A stretch of 64,000 bases of DNA from the NCBI RefSeq assembly GCF_012275515.1, contig NZ_JAAZQL010000003.1, forward strand, positions 121,236-185,235. Reading direction: 5' to 3'. This stretch comes from Novosphingobium sp. SG707 (GTDB taxonomy: Bacteria; Pseudomonadota; Alphaproteobacteria; Sphingomonadales; Sphingomonadaceae). Shown one piece after another: positions 43,053 through 51,538 of the stretch (position 1 is the stretch's first letter; every line of letters begins with the position of its first letter). A model generated the notes under the pieces. The model was not told the DNA's origin. It searched no databases and worked only from the letters and a program-made list of their open reading frames with translations. The translations under genes and the position numbers were made by a program.

Positions 43053-43616
43053 TCACCCGATCTTCACGACAGTGTCGCTGGTAAACTCATAAGGCGGCAC
43101 CTCGAGATTCTTCGGGGCCGGACCCTTGCGGATGCGCGCGGCAGTGTCATAGGTCGAGCCATGGCAGGGGCAGAAATAGCCCCCGAACTCGCCCTTGACC
43201 TCACCCTCGCCCGCGCCCAGCGGCACGCAGCCCAGATGGGTGCAGACGCCCATGGTGATGAGCCATTCTTCCTTGCCCTTCTTGGTGCGGTCCTCAAGGC
43301 TTTGCGGATCGCGCAAGCTCGCCACATCCACCTTCTTCGCCTCGGCGATTTCGACCGGCGTCAACCGGCGCACAAACACCGGCTGCTTGTGAAACACCGC
43401 CTTGATCGCCTGTCCGGGCTGGATCGAGCCGATGTCGATCTCGGTCGAGCTTTCGGCCAGCACGTCAGCCGAGGGGGCCATCTGGCTGATCAGGGGCACC
43501 AGAACGCTGGCTGCGCCAACGCCTGCCGCACCCGTGGCAGCCACATAGATGAAGTCCCGCCGACGCACCCCCTGCGCCGTATCGTTGGGACTTTCAGCAA
43601 CAGCAGTTTCTGTCAT
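43053..43616 (-). CDS. petA: Rieske iron-sulfur subunit of the cytochrome bc1 complex
   Basis: A 187-residue Rieske protein. An N-terminal signal-anchor ('[24 protein letters not shown]', split here; it has twin arginines) leads to a periplasmic 2Fe-2S domain with the cluster motifs '[10 protein letters not shown]' and 'CPCHGSTYD' supplying two Cys and two His ligands plus the disulfide. It accepts electrons from quinol at the Qo site and hands them to cytochrome c1. It is the promoter-proximal gene of the operon, downstream of an FNR/FixK-like box. Confidence 0.97.
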   Translation of the reverse strand: MTETAVAESPNDTAQGVRRRDFIYVAATGAAGVGAASVLVPLISQMAPSADVLAESSTEIDIGSIQPGQAIKAVFHKQPVFVRRLTPVEIAEAKKVDVASLRDPQSLEDRTKKGKEEWLITMGVCTHLGCVPLGAGEGEVKGEFGGYFCPCHGSTYDTAARIRKGPAPKNLEVPPYEFTSDTVVKIG

Positions 43617-43776
43617 GTTTGACCCTTGCCTTGCACCAATGGTCCATGCGGGCCGCAGGACCGAAAAAACGAATGAACATCATCGCGTTCACGGCATAAA
43701 GCCGCAATACGGTATCGTCAGGAATCTTCTCCCCCGCGATCCGTGTGGTTTGTCCCATACGGTCACCGGCTTTTTT

Positions 43777-43798
43777 GGTTTTGATAAACATCAAAACC
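43777..43798 (-). promoter_or_regulatory. FNR/FixK-type box upstream of petABC
   Basis: A perfect dyad GGTTTTGAT-AAAC-ATCAAAACC contains TTGAT-N4-ATCAA, exactly the FNR/Anr/FixK consensus. It lies about 161 nt upstream of the petA start and 36 nt beyond the end of the convergent-strand-adjacent pgeF gene, so it can only control petABC or the far end of pgeF. Oxygen- or redox-responsive control of the bc1 complex is a reasonable inference. Confidence 0.7.
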
Positions 43799-43834
43799 AA
43801 TGCTGCCAATGGCCTTTTTCTTTGCCCTTTTGTC

Positions 43835-44590
43835 TCAGGCCACCCCGATCAGCGCGATCTGGCGGCCATAATCGGCCTCGCCCGCATGGGTGGCGCGGCG
43901 AAAGGAATAGAATCGCCTCGCATCATCATAGGTGTCCAGCCCCAGCCCCTCCACCACGGCGACTCCATATTCCGCCAGCCGATCAGCGACATAGGCTTCG
44001 AGCGCGAATTGATAATGCCCCTCGCGCCCGGCGATGAAGAAGCGATCATGGCGTGCGGCCTGCGCGAGGAAACGCGCGCGAAAAGCCTCGTCCACCTCAT
44101 AGGATTTTTGTGCGATGCACGGCCCGATAGCGGCCGCAATTCTTTCGCGCCGCGCGCCAAGGGCCTCCATCGCGTCGACCGTGGCCTCGCAAACACCCGT
44201 AAAGGCGCCCTTCCACCCGGCATGGGCCGCGCCCACCACGCCCGCCTGCACATCGGCAAACAGCACCGGCGCGCAATCGGCCGTCAGCACGCCCAGCACA
44301 ATCCCGCGCCGGTCGGTCACCATCGCATCGGCATGGGGGCGCTCGGCATCCGCCCATTCCTGCGCCACCACACAGTCCGCCGAATGCACCTGATAGCAGG
44401 TGGCCAGAAACGCGCCGGGCAACACGCTATCGGCCGCCAGCCGCCGGTTTTGCGCCACCGCAGCCGGATCATCCGCGCTGCCCAGCCCGACATTCAGCCC
44501 CGCGACCGCGCCCACCGACACGCCCCCGCGCCGCCCGAGAAACCCGTGCGGCACACCGGCCAGAGCCGCAGCCTGAATAACCTCAACCAA
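43835..44590 (-). CDS. pgeF: Purine nucleoside phosphorylase-like laccase-domain protein (PgeF/YfiH)
   Basis: A 251-residue member of the multicopper-oxidase-like 'laccase domain' family, now described as purine nucleoside phosphorylase (YlmD/YfiH) and also linked to peptidoglycan editing. Metal-site residues appear in 'CYQVHSADCVV', 'DCAPVLFADVQAGVVGAAHA' and 'GWKGAFTGV'. The start overlaps the 3' end of pepN by 8 nt, so it is probably coupled to it. Laccase activity in older annotations is unlikely. It ends upstream of the petA promoter region. Confidence 0.92.
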   Translation of the reverse strand: MVEVIQAAALAGVPHGFLGRRGGVSVGAVAGLNVGLGSADDPAAVAQNRRLAADSVLPGAFLATCYQVHSADCVVAQEWADAERPHADAMVTDRRGIVLGVLTADCAPVLFADVQAGVVGAAHAGWKGAFTGVCEATVDAMEALGARRERIAAAIGPCIAQKSYEVDEAFRARFLAQAARHDRFFIAGREGHYQFALEAYVADRLAEYGVAVVEGLGLDTYDDARRFYSFRRATHAGEADYGRQIALIGVA

Positions 44591-47201
44591 GACTCTTGCT
44601 CACCTGCTCGAATACATCTTTCGACAGGCCGGGCGCGGCCAATATCCGGTCGAGCTGCGCCTTCATCAAAGCGCTGCGCCCCGCCTCCACCCGCCGCCAG
44701 CGGCCCAGCGAGGGCACAAAACGCGCCGCCGTCTGGGCATTGATAGGGTCGAGCGCGAGGATCAGATCGCCAATCAGGCGATAGCCCTCGCCCCCCGCAT
44801 CATGAAAGCCCGCCGGATTGACCGCCAGCGCCATATACAGCGCCCGCGCCCGGTTGGGATTGTGGATGGTGAAATCAGCGTGCCCGGCCAGCGCCTTCAC
44901 ATGATCCAGCACATCGGGATGCAGCGATCCGGCCTGAAGCGAGAACCACTTGTCGATCACCAGCGCATTGCCCTCATGCCGCTTGTGGAAATCGGCCAGC
45001 TTTGCCTCGCGCAGCGGGCTGTCCAATCCGCACAGCACCATCAGCGCGCCCTGTCGGTCGGTCATATTGGTGGCGGCGTCATATTGCGCGGCGGCGCGCG
45101 GGGCGGCCCCGGCTCCCTGCGCGGCGGCCAGATAGACCAGCGCCTGCGTCTTCACTTTGCGCGCGCCCTTGGCCGCCGCGTCCAGCCCGAAAGGCACCGC
45201 GCTCGCCCGGTCATGCAGCGCGGCAAAGGCATCGCCCAATTCGCCGCCCAGCCATGCCTTCAAGCCTTCACGCTCGCCATGCAGGAGGCCCGGATCGACC
45301 ACCGGCAATTGCTCGGCCAGATAGGCATAGGGCGGCAGGATCAGCAATTCGCCGCGCATCAGATCGTCGATCGCCGGATCCTTCAGGATCGCCAGCATCG
45401 CCGCACCGATCGCCTTGCGCTCGGCGGCGCGGCGGGACTCGTCCATCGCGCCGGCTGCGGCCGCCACCAGATGGCGCACCATCAGGCTCTGCATCGCCTC
45501 ATAGCGGGCAAAGGGATCATCATCATGCGCGGCCAGAAACACCAGATCATCCAGACTGGTGTCCGCCTCGATGGTCACGGGCGCGGAAAAGCCCCGGTTG
45601 ATCGACAACACCGGACGCGTGGGCCAGCCGGAAAAGCGATGCTCCTCCTGCGCGGCGGTCATCACGATCAGCTCCTCGCCGCGATGCGCGCCCGTTGCCG
45701 GATCAAACAGTGCCAGCCGCAGCGGGATCGGCACCGGCAGTTTATCGGGCTGCCCGGGCGTTGGCGGCACCTGCTGCGTCAGGCGCAGCACCGCCTCCTC
45801 GCCCTCATGGGTAAAGCTGATCCCCACACGCGGCGTCCCGGCCTGCGCATACCACAGGCGGAATTGCGTCAGGTCCAGCCCCGCCCCTTCCTCGATGGCG
45901 CGGATAAAATCCTCGCAGGTCGCCGCCTCGCCGTCATGGCGGGCGAAATAGAGGTCGGTGCCTTTGCGGAAACGCTCTGCTCCTGCCATCACCCGCATCA
46001 TGCGGATCACCTCGGCGCCCTTGTTATAGACGGTCGCGGTGTAGAAATTGCTGATTTCCTGATAGGAATCGGGCCGGATCGGATGGGCCAGCGGCCCGCT
46101 GTCCTCGGGAAACTGGGCGCTGCGCAGGATGCGCACATCCTCGATGCGCTTGACCGGCTCGGACCCCATATCCGCGCTGAACATCTGATCGCGCAGCACG
46201 GTGAAGCCTTCCTTCAGGCTCAATTGGAACCAGTCGCGGCAGGTGATGCGATTGCCCGACCAGTTGTGGAAATATTCATGGCCAATGACGCCTTCCACCG
46301 CGTCATAATCGCCATCGGTCGCCGTTTCCGGGTCGGCCAGAACATAGCGGGTGTTGAAGACGTTGAGCCCCTTGTTCTCCATCGCCCCCATGTTGAAATC
46401 GGACACGGCCACGATGTTGAACAGATCAAGGTCATAGGCGCGGCCAAAGACCTCCTCGTCCCATTTCATCGAGTTGATGAGGCTGCGCATCGCATGATCG
46501 GTGCGCCCCTCGTCCCCCTTGCGGGTATAGATGTTGAGCGTGACCTCGCGCCCCTCCATCGTGGTGAAATGGTCGGTTGTCGCCACCAGATCGCCCGCCA
46601 CCAAGGCAAACAGATAGGACGGCTTGGGCCACGGGTCATGCCATTCGGCCCAATGGTTGCCATCGCCGCAGTCGCCTTGCGCCACCGGATTGCCGTTGCA
46701 CAGCAGGATCGGGAAAGCCTCGCGGCTGCCCTCCATCCGCACGCGATAGATGCTCAGCACATCGGGGCGGTCGGGGTGAAACGCGATGCGGCGAAACCCT
46801 TCCGCCTCGCATTGCGTGCAAAGCATCCCGCCCGAGGCGTAAAGGCCCATCAACTGGCTGTTGGCGGCGGGGTGGATCGCGGTTTCCACCACGATCTCAT
46901 GATTGTCGTCGGCCAGATCGATCAGCAGATCGTCCCCCTCCATCCGCCAGTCATTGCGCACCACCTCGTCCACCTCGACCAGCAAGGCGGTCAGCCCGTC
47001 GCCCTTCAGGCGGATCGTCTGATCGCCCTGCGCGGCGGGATTGCGGCGCACGGACAATTGCGCGCGCACCCGCGTTTCCTCCAGCCCGAGGCGAAATTCC
47101 AGATCGACCTGCGGCACCAGCCACGCAGGCGGCAGATAGTCCTCGCGGCGGATCACGGCGGGGGCAACAGGGGCGGCGGGGGCGTTCATGGCATCCATCA
47201 T
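44583..47201 (-). CDS. pepN: Aminopeptidase N
   Basis: An 872-residue M1 zinc metallopeptidase. Two hallmark motifs are seen: the substrate-recognition motif GAMEN in 'NMGAMENKGLNVF' and the zinc-binding HExxH in 'VIGHEYFHNWSGNR' with its distal glutamate region following. It removes N-terminal residues from peptides in the cytosol and is the main aminopeptidase in many proteobacteria. Its end overlaps pgeF by 8 nt. It is divergent from the SDR gene at 47261, with the promoter region in between. Confidence 0.97.
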   Translation of the reverse strand: MMDAMNAPAAPVAPAVIRREDYLPPAWLVPQVDLEFRLGLEETRVRAQLSVRRNPAAQGDQTIRLKGDGLTALLVEVDEVVRNDWRMEGDDLLIDLADDNHEIVVETAIHPAANSQLMGLYASGGMLCTQCEAEGFRRIAFHPDRPDVLSIYRVRMEGSREAFPILLCNGNPVAQGDCGDGNHWAEWHDPWPKPSYLFALVAGDLVATTDHFTTMEGREVTLNIYTRKGDEGRTDHAMRSLINSMKWDEEVFGRAYDLDLFNIVAVSDFNMGAMENKGLNVFNTRYVLADPETATDGDYDAVEGVIGHEYFHNWSGNRITCRDWFQLSLKEGFTVLRDQMFSADMGSEPVKRIEDVRILRSAQFPEDSGPLAHPIRPDSYQEISNFYTATVYNKGAEVIRMMRVMAGAERFRKGTDLYFARHDGEAATCEDFIRAIEEGAGLDLTQFRLWYAQAGTPRVGISFTHEGEEAVLRLTQQVPPTPGQPDKLPVPIPLRLALFDPATGAHRGEELIVMTAAQEEHRFSGWPTRPVLSINRGFSAPVTIEADTSLDDLVFLAAHDDDPFARYEAMQSLMVRHLVAAAAGAMDESRRAAERKAIGAAMLAILKDPAIDDLMRGELLILPPYAYLAEQLPVVDPGLLHGEREGLKAWLGGELGDAFAALHDRASAVPFGLDAAAKGARKVKTQALVYLAAAQGAGAAPRAAAQYDAATNMTDRQGALMVLCGLDSPLREAKLADFHKRHEGNALVIDKWFSLQAGSLHPDVLDHVKALAGHADFTIHNPNRARALYMALAVNPAGFHDAGGEGYRLIGDLILALDPINAQTAARFVPSLGRWRRVEAGRSALMKAQLDRILAAPGLSKDVFEQVSKSLG

Positions 47202-47260
47202 GCCTTCCTTATTAGGCCAAGCCTTTCCGAATGCCAGTATTTCCGATTATGGTTTGCCCC

Positions 47261-48052
47261 ATGAAAACCATGCTGATCTTTGGTCTGGGCTACACCGCCC
47301 GCGCAATCGCCCGCCGTCTGGCCGATGACGGATGGCATATCGAGGCGACGGGCCGCGCCGGAACGCTCGATTTCGCCGATGAGGATGGGGTGCGCGCGGC
47401 GCTTGCCCGCGCCGATGCGGTCCTGTCCAGCGTGCCGCCAGCCGAGGATGTTGATCCGGTATTGGTGCGCTATGGGGCGAATCTGACCGGAGTGGGCTGG
47501 CTGGGCTATCTCTCCTCCACCGGGGTCTATGGCGATTGCGGCGGGGCCTGGGTCGATGAAAGCGCGCCCGTGGTCGGGCTGGGCGGATCGGGCCGCCGCG
47601 CCGCGCGGGCGCTGGCCGATGCGGCATGGCTGGAACGGGATGCGCGGGTGCTGCGCCTGCCGGGGATCTATGGGCCGGACCGCTCGGCCTTCGACCGCCT
47701 TCGCGAGGGCCGCGCCCACCGCGTCGACCTGCCCGGCCAGATCTTCAGCCGCATCCATGTCGAAGATATTGCACGCGCCGCCCACGCCGCCCTCTCCGCC
47801 CCGCCCGGCGCCTATAATATCGCCGACGATATGCCCGCGCCCCAAAACGCCGTGATCGAGGAAGCCTGCCTCATCTCCGGCCTCCCCCTGCCCCCCCTGC
47901 TGGCCGAGCAGGACGTGCCCCCCGCCTCGCGCGCCTTCTATGCCGAGAACCGCCGCGTGGCCAATGGCAAAGCCCGGCGGGTGTTGGGATGGCGGCCTGT
48001 GTTCGCCGATTACCGCGCGGGGTTGCGGGGGATTTGGGAGGGGGAATTATAG
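47261..48052 (+). CDS. NAD-dependent epimerase/SDR-family protein (YeeZ-like)
   Basis: A 263-residue extended short-chain dehydrogenase-like protein. The N-terminus 'MLIFGLGYTARAIARRLADD' is a Rossmann-type dinucleotide site. 'GYLSSTGVYGDCGGAWVDES' resembles the epimerase active-site strand, but the usual YxxxK pair is not obvious, so catalysis is uncertain. It resembles the E. coli YeeZ group of putative sugar-nucleotide epimerases. I chose the ATG at 47261 because the region upstream (from 47231) is not protein-like. A REP-like repeat cluster follows at once. Confidence 0.82.
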   Translation: MKTMLIFGLGYTARAIARRLADDGWHIEATGRAGTLDFADEDGVRAALARADAVLSSVPPAEDVDPVLVRYGANLTGVGWLGYLSSTGVYGDCGGAWVDESAPVVGLGGSGRRAARALADAAWLERDARVLRLPGIYGPDRSAFDRLREGRAHRVDLPGQIFSRIHVEDIARAAHAALSAPPGAYNIADDMPAPQNAVIEEACLISGLPLPPLLAEQDVPPASRAFYAENRRVANGKARRVLGWRPVFADYRAGLRGIWEGEL

Positions 48053-48136
48053 GCCTCCGGCGGGCGCTTTTTGCCTCCGGCGGGCGCTTTTTGCCTCCGG
48101 CGGGCAAAGGGACTTGTCCCTTTGCAATCCCGTTAT
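48053..48136. repeat. 20-bp tandem repeat joined to a REP-like palindrome
   Basis: The unit GCCTCCGGCGGGCGCTTTTT is repeated twice exactly (48053-48072, 48073-48092). A third copy begins at 48093 and continues into the REP-like palindrome ending CCCTTTGCAATCCCGTTA. The same core with different loops recurs at 50489-50531 and, inverted, at 51219-51258. These are repetitive extragenic palindromes of the type common in sphingomonads. They may also help end transcription of the SDR gene. Confidence 0.85.
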
Positions 48137-48316
48137 TGTATAGGGTGTGCTATGGGTTCGGCGTCTGGTGTCGGACGCGCTGTGGGATTTTGAAAGCCTG
48201 CGGCGCCTGCCTGCCCGCGCCGCAGGCTTTATAATATTTCATAGGGCGCGTCCGACACATGAGGCCGAACCCATCGCGCAACGCAGACAGTAACGGGAGC
48301 GCGAGGGACGAGTCCC
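48109..48316. repeat. Nested long inverted repeat, about 208 bp
   Basis: Arms lie in mirrored order around a centre near 48211. They are GGGACTTGTCCC/GGGACGAGTCCC (48109, 48305), TCCCGTTA/TAACGGGA (48128, 48291), ATGGGTTCGGC/GCCGAACCCAT (48152, 48264), TGTCGGACGCGC/GCGCGTCCGACA (48169, 48246) and AAAGCCTGCGGCG/CGCCGCAGGCTTT (48193, 48218). The transcript could fold into one long interrupted hairpin. It sits between the convergent SDR and aldolase genes and may be a compound REP element. Confidence 0.85.
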
Positions 48317-48339
48317 TCGCATCATCCCTTCAATCTTCC

Positions 48340-49341
48340 TCACAACCCCCGCAAAGCCTTGGCCAAAGCCATCACTTCCCCCTCCTCGCTGTTCCACGCG
48401 GTCACGAAACGCGCGGCCGTCTCGTCCCAATCGTAGAACGCAAAACCGGCCTCACGCAAAACCGCCCGCTCGGCTGCCGAGAGCACGACAAACACCTCAT
48501 TGGCCTGCACCGGATGGATCAGCCTGTCGCCCGCCGCCGCCGCGATTTCGCCCGCTGCCGCATTGGCGCGGCGGGCATTGTCCAGCCACAGGTCGCCCTT
48601 GAGCATGGCGAGGAGCTGCGCGGCCAGATAGCGCCCCTTGGATTGCAGATGCCCGGCGCGCTTGCGGTTAAAGCGAGTGACCTCGATCATGTCGGGGGCG
48701 AAGAAGATCAGCGCCTCGGCCCCCATCCCGCCGTTTTTGACAAAGCCGAAGGAGAGCGCCTCGACCCCGCCCTCGCAACTGGCCGCGGCGGGCGAGCAGC
48801 CCAGATGCGCCACCGCATTGGCAAAGCGCGCGCCGTCCATATGGAAACGCAGCCCCTTTTCCCGCGCAAAAGCGCCCATCGCCGCCACCTCGCCGGGCGA
48901 ATAGACGCATCCCGCCTCGTTAGCCTGGGTGATGGAAAGGGCGGTGACGGGCGTATGCTCCACCCCCACGCCCACCCTGGCCAGCCGCGCGCGGGCGGTC
49001 TCGGGCGTCATTTTCGCATGCTCCCCGCCCGCCAGAATCAGCTTAGCCCCATGCGTGAAGAACCCCGGCGCGCCGCATTCGTCCCGCTCGATATGCGCCA
49101 GTTCATGGCACAGCACAGCCTCATAGGGCCGCACCATAGCGGCCAGCGCAAGGCAATTGGCCGCCGTCCCGCTGGCCACCCAGATCGCGGCGCAGGGCCG
49201 CCCGAACAGCGCGGAAAAGGCATCATCAAGCGCAGCGCTCAAACTGTCGCCATCATAGGGCGGCTGGGGGGCATCAGCGGCGTGCATCGCGGCCCATACG
49301 GCGGGATGAACAGGGGCGGCATTGTCAGACATAAAAGGCAT
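48340..49341 (-). CDS. Threonine aldolase-type beta-eliminating lyase
   Basis: A 333-residue PLP-dependent enzyme of the low-specificity L-threonine aldolase group, splitting threonine or allo-threonine to glycine and acetaldehyde. The PLP lysine lies in the conserved segment 'LSFGFVKNGGMGAEALIFF'. 'RFHMDGARFANAVAHLG' and 'VASGTAANCLALAA' are other family landmarks. The start is the ATG at 49341, or 49332 a few residues in. It is divergent from the sugar epimerase at 49461 with a 119-nt spacer. The exact stereospecificity cannot be stated. Confidence 0.9.
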   Translation of the reverse strand: MPFMSDNAAPVHPAVWAAMHAADAPQPPYDGDSLSAALDDAFSALFGRPCAAIWVASGTAANCLALAAMVRPYEAVLCHELAHIERDECGAPGFFTHGAKLILAGGEHAKMTPETARARLARVGVGVEHTPVTALSITQANEAGCVYSPGEVAAMGAFAREKGLRFHMDGARFANAVAHLGCSPAAASCEGGVEALSFGFVKNGGMGAEALIFFAPDMIEVTRFNRKRAGHLQSKGRYLAAQLLAMLKGDLWLDNARRANAAAGEIAAAAGDRLIHPVQANEVFVVLSAAERAVLREAGFAFYDWDETAARFVTAWNSEEGEVMALAKALRGL

Positions 49342-49460
49342 GGCGCGCTTGTGCGGGTGCCGCCCGGGCGCGTCAATACGTCGGATGGACCCGGCTCCAA
49401 CCCTTTATTAGCTTTGCCTCGATAAGAGAGCGGCAAACGGCAACAAAGGGTTTTTCGGCA

Positions 49461-50459
49461 ATGAAGGTTCTGGTTACGGGCGCGGCGGGTTTCATCGGCT
49501 ACAGCCTTGCGGTCAAACTGCTGGCGCGCGGCGATTCCGTCATCGGCCTCGATATCGTCAATGATTACTATGACGTCACGCTCAAGGAAGCCCGCCTTAC
49601 CCATCTGCGCGAGTTGGGCGGCGACCGCTTCACCTTTGTCCGCGCCGATTTCGCCCAATACGAACCGCTGGTCGAGGCGCTCTCGGGCCTGGAATTCGAC
49701 CGCATCGTCCATCTGGGCGCGCAGGCGGGCGTGCGCTTTTCGATCACCAACCCCCACGCCTACCTGCATTCCAACCTTGCCGGGCATTTGAACATGCTGG
49801 AAATCGGGCGGCATCGCGGCGTGGAAAACATGGTCTATGCCTCCTCCTCCTCGGTCTATGGCGGCAACACCAAACTGCCCTTCGCGGTCGAGGATCGCGT
49901 CGACCAGCCCATCAGCCTCTATGCCGCCACCAAAAAGGCCGACGAACTGATGAGCGAAACCTACGCCCATCTCTACCGCCTGCCGCTGACGGGCCTGCGC
50001 TTCTTCACCGTGTACGGTCCTTGGGGACGGCCCGACATGATGATGTGGATCTTTACCAAGGCCATCGCCGCGGGCCAGCCGATCCCCGTCTTCAACAATG
50101 GCGATATGTACCGCGACTTCACCTATATCGACGACATCATCGCGGGCGTCATGGCCAGCCTCGACAACCCCGCCCCCGACGACGGCGAGGTCAAGGCAGG
50201 CGGATCGACCAAGCCCCACCGCCTCTACAACATCGGCAACCACAAGAGCGAACACCTGATGCGCGTGGTCGAAATCCTCGAAGAACAGATCGGCAAAAAA
50301 GCCATCATCGACTTCCAGCCCATGCAGCCGGGCGACGTGCGCCAGTCCTTCGCCGACATCGACGCCATCGCCCGCGACCACGGATACGCCCCCACCACCA
50401 GCATCGACGTGGGCGTGCCCAAGTTTATCGAGTGGTATAAGGAATATCATGGGGTTTGA
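49461..50459 (+). CDS. UDP-glucuronate 4-epimerase-like NAD-dependent epimerase
   Basis: A 332-residue extended SDR epimerase. The NAD motif TGAAGFIG is at residues 7-14. The catalytic YAATKK (Tyr and Lys of YxxxK) is at about 154-159, next to 'FFTVYGPWGRPDMMMWIFTK', the usual signature of the glucuronate/galacturonate group, which makes UDP-galacturonate for LPS or capsule. It stands apart from other polysaccharide genes. Ribosome-binding sequence AAAGGG lies 12 nt before the ATG. REP-like element 50489-50531 follows 30 nt after the stop. Confidence 0.92.
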   Translation: MKVLVTGAAGFIGYSLAVKLLARGDSVIGLDIVNDYYDVTLKEARLTHLRELGGDRFTFVRADFAQYEPLVEALSGLEFDRIVHLGAQAGVRFSITNPHAYLHSNLAGHLNMLEIGRHRGVENMVYASSSSVYGGNTKLPFAVEDRVDQPISLYAATKKADELMSETYAHLYRLPLTGLRFFTVYGPWGRPDMMMWIFTKAIAAGQPIPVFNNGDMYRDFTYIDDIIAGVMASLDNPAPDDGEVKAGGSTKPHRLYNIGNHKSEHLMRVVEILEEQIGKKAIIDFQPMQPGDVRQSFADIDAIARDHGYAPTTSIDVGVPKFIEWYKEYHGV

Positions 50460-50488
50460 TTTTAGGGGGCTGGTCGCTGCGCGATGTT

Positions 50489-50531
50489 GCCTCCGGCGGG
50501 CAAAGGGCGAAAGCCCTTTGCAATCCCGTTA
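50489..50531 (+). repeat. REP-like palindrome, second copy
   Basis: Begins GCCTCCGGCGGGCAAAGGG, loop CGAAAG, CCCTTTGCAATCCCGTTA. The core is the same as at 48093-48136 and 51219-51258, with a different loop. It lies at the left flank of the orphan gene 50632-51075. Confidence 0.85.
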
Positions 50532-50631
50532 CTGTCGGCGGGGCGCGATGGAGGCGGCGTTGTGCTTGGGGTTAGGTGGCGGTTTTGAAGGCCGCTGCGC
50601 GGCGGGGGGTGTCAAGTTGGAGGGAACGGAT

Positions 50632-51075
50632 TTAGCTACCCATCAAAACCGCTTCCTCAGTCGTGCCTTTTATCAACTGAGCAATGTCAAGATGGAAAGT
50701 CTCTAATTCAGGATAGTTCGTGTGGAAAAATCCTCGCGCTCGATACTGAGGTTCAACATCGTCCGCGACTTCAAACCTTACGGCAAGATTACCTCTGCTA
50801 TCGAAGGGCACGATTTCCAATCGAATGATAAGATCATTACCTTCCAGAAAATTGAATCCCCATTGCGCAACGACAGGTTGCCCCTCCGTAATAGGAAACC
50901 TTGCAAGGGCCTCTCCAAACTCCTGCACATCTTGCCACTGAGCCCAAAATCCACCTTTGCCAGAGAAGCGATCCGTTTCCACCGCAATCCACAGTCGTCC
51001 AAAGTCGTCACGCGGCAAATCGTGATCAAAGAAGCTTGGATCATGTCTGTATCGAAGGGGGAGCTTGCTCATCAT
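50632..51075 (-). CDS. Hypothetical protein bracketed by REP elements
   Basis: About 147 residues from the paired ATGs at 51075/51072. A longer in-frame start at 51162 adds 29 basic residues that look non-coding. I do not recognise the family. The protein is acidic and aromatic-rich, with 'DDFGRLWIAVETDRFSGKGG' and a repeated W-rich stretch, and no signal or membrane segment. Its composition recalls small immunity-type proteins, which often lie as orphans in variable spots, but no toxin partner is present. Inverted REP-like elements flank it on both sides, suggesting a mobile or duplicated cassette. Confidence 0.65.
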   Translation of the reverse strand: MMSKLPLRYRHDPSFFDHDLPRDDFGRLWIAVETDRFSGKGGFWAQWQDVQEFGEALARFPITEGQPVVAQWGFNFLEGNDLIIRLEIVPFDSRGNLAVRFEVADDVEPQYRARGFFHTNYPELETFHLDIAQLIKGTTEEAVLMGS

Positions 51076-51218
51076 TAGGATGTTGCAGGTAGGCGCAATG
51101 ACCGCAATGGCCCCGCCTCCGAAATGCCTTTTTTTCTTTCCGCGAAGCGGCCTAACCGTCATTCACAACGCCGCCCCATCTCACCCACCGCCCCAATAAC
51201 GCCCCATCCCGACAATAT

Positions 51219-51258
51219 CGGGATTGCAAAGGGCCCCCGCCCTTTGCCCGCCGGAGGC
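51219..51258 (-). repeat. REP-like palindrome, third copy, inverted
   Basis: The minus strand reads GCCTCCGGCGGGCAAAGGGCG... then CCCTTTGCAATCCCG, the same core as the copies at 48093 and 50489 but in inverted orientation. It lies on the right of the orphan gene, so that gene is flanked by an inverted pair. Confidence 0.85.
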
Positions 51259-51300
51259 ACCTTCAATCCTTAAACTCCGAAAAACCCACACAAACACCAA

Positions 51301-51338
51301 AAAGGCCGCGCAAGGCATCACGCCCCACGCGGCCCTTT
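51301..51338 (-). terminator. Terminator downstream of the small CDS
   Basis: AAAGGCCGCG at 51301-51310 pairs with CGCGGCCCTTT at 51328-51338 (one bulge). On the minus strand a CTTTTTGG tract follows, so it probably ends the leftward transcript of the small gene at 51377-51538. Confidence 0.65.
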
Positions 51339-51376
51339 GATGGGAAAACGCTTGGCCTAAATCAGGCCGCCGTAAA

Positions 51377-51538
51377 TCAGGCCAGGGCCAGTTCCTGCGT
51401 ATCGGCCAGCACGCCGCGATAGTGGCGGGCGCGCTTCAGGTGCCGGTCGCGCTTTTCCGGGTGCCGGGCGCAGGCGGCCAGCAGATAGCAGCGGTCGATA
51501 CGGCGGATCAGAAAATCGGCGCTCCATGCTTGTGCCAT
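51377..51538 (-). CDS. Small conserved-looking basic protein
   Basis: A 53-residue protein from the ATG at 51538, which follows a strong AGGAG ribosome-binding site, the main reason to believe it. The sequence 'AWSADFLIRRIDRCYLLAAC' then 'ARHPEKRDRHLKRARHYRGV' is rich in Arg/His and likely helical. No domain is recognised. It may bind nucleic acid, but this is inference. It is isolated, and its leftward terminator follows. Confidence 0.65.
   Translation of the reverse strand: MAQAWSADFLIRRIDRCYLLAACARHPEKRDRHLKRARHYRGVLADTQELALA

Noticed and set aside
43594..43809. A 71-residue open frame on the minus strand upstream of petA
   Set aside because: It overlaps petA by 23 bases and carries the FNR-like box inside it. 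No motif or good ribosome site supports it.
48053..48136. CRISPR array, considered because of the 20-bp tandem repeats
   Set aside because: The repeats are directly adjacent without spacers, only two full copies exist, and there are no cas genes.
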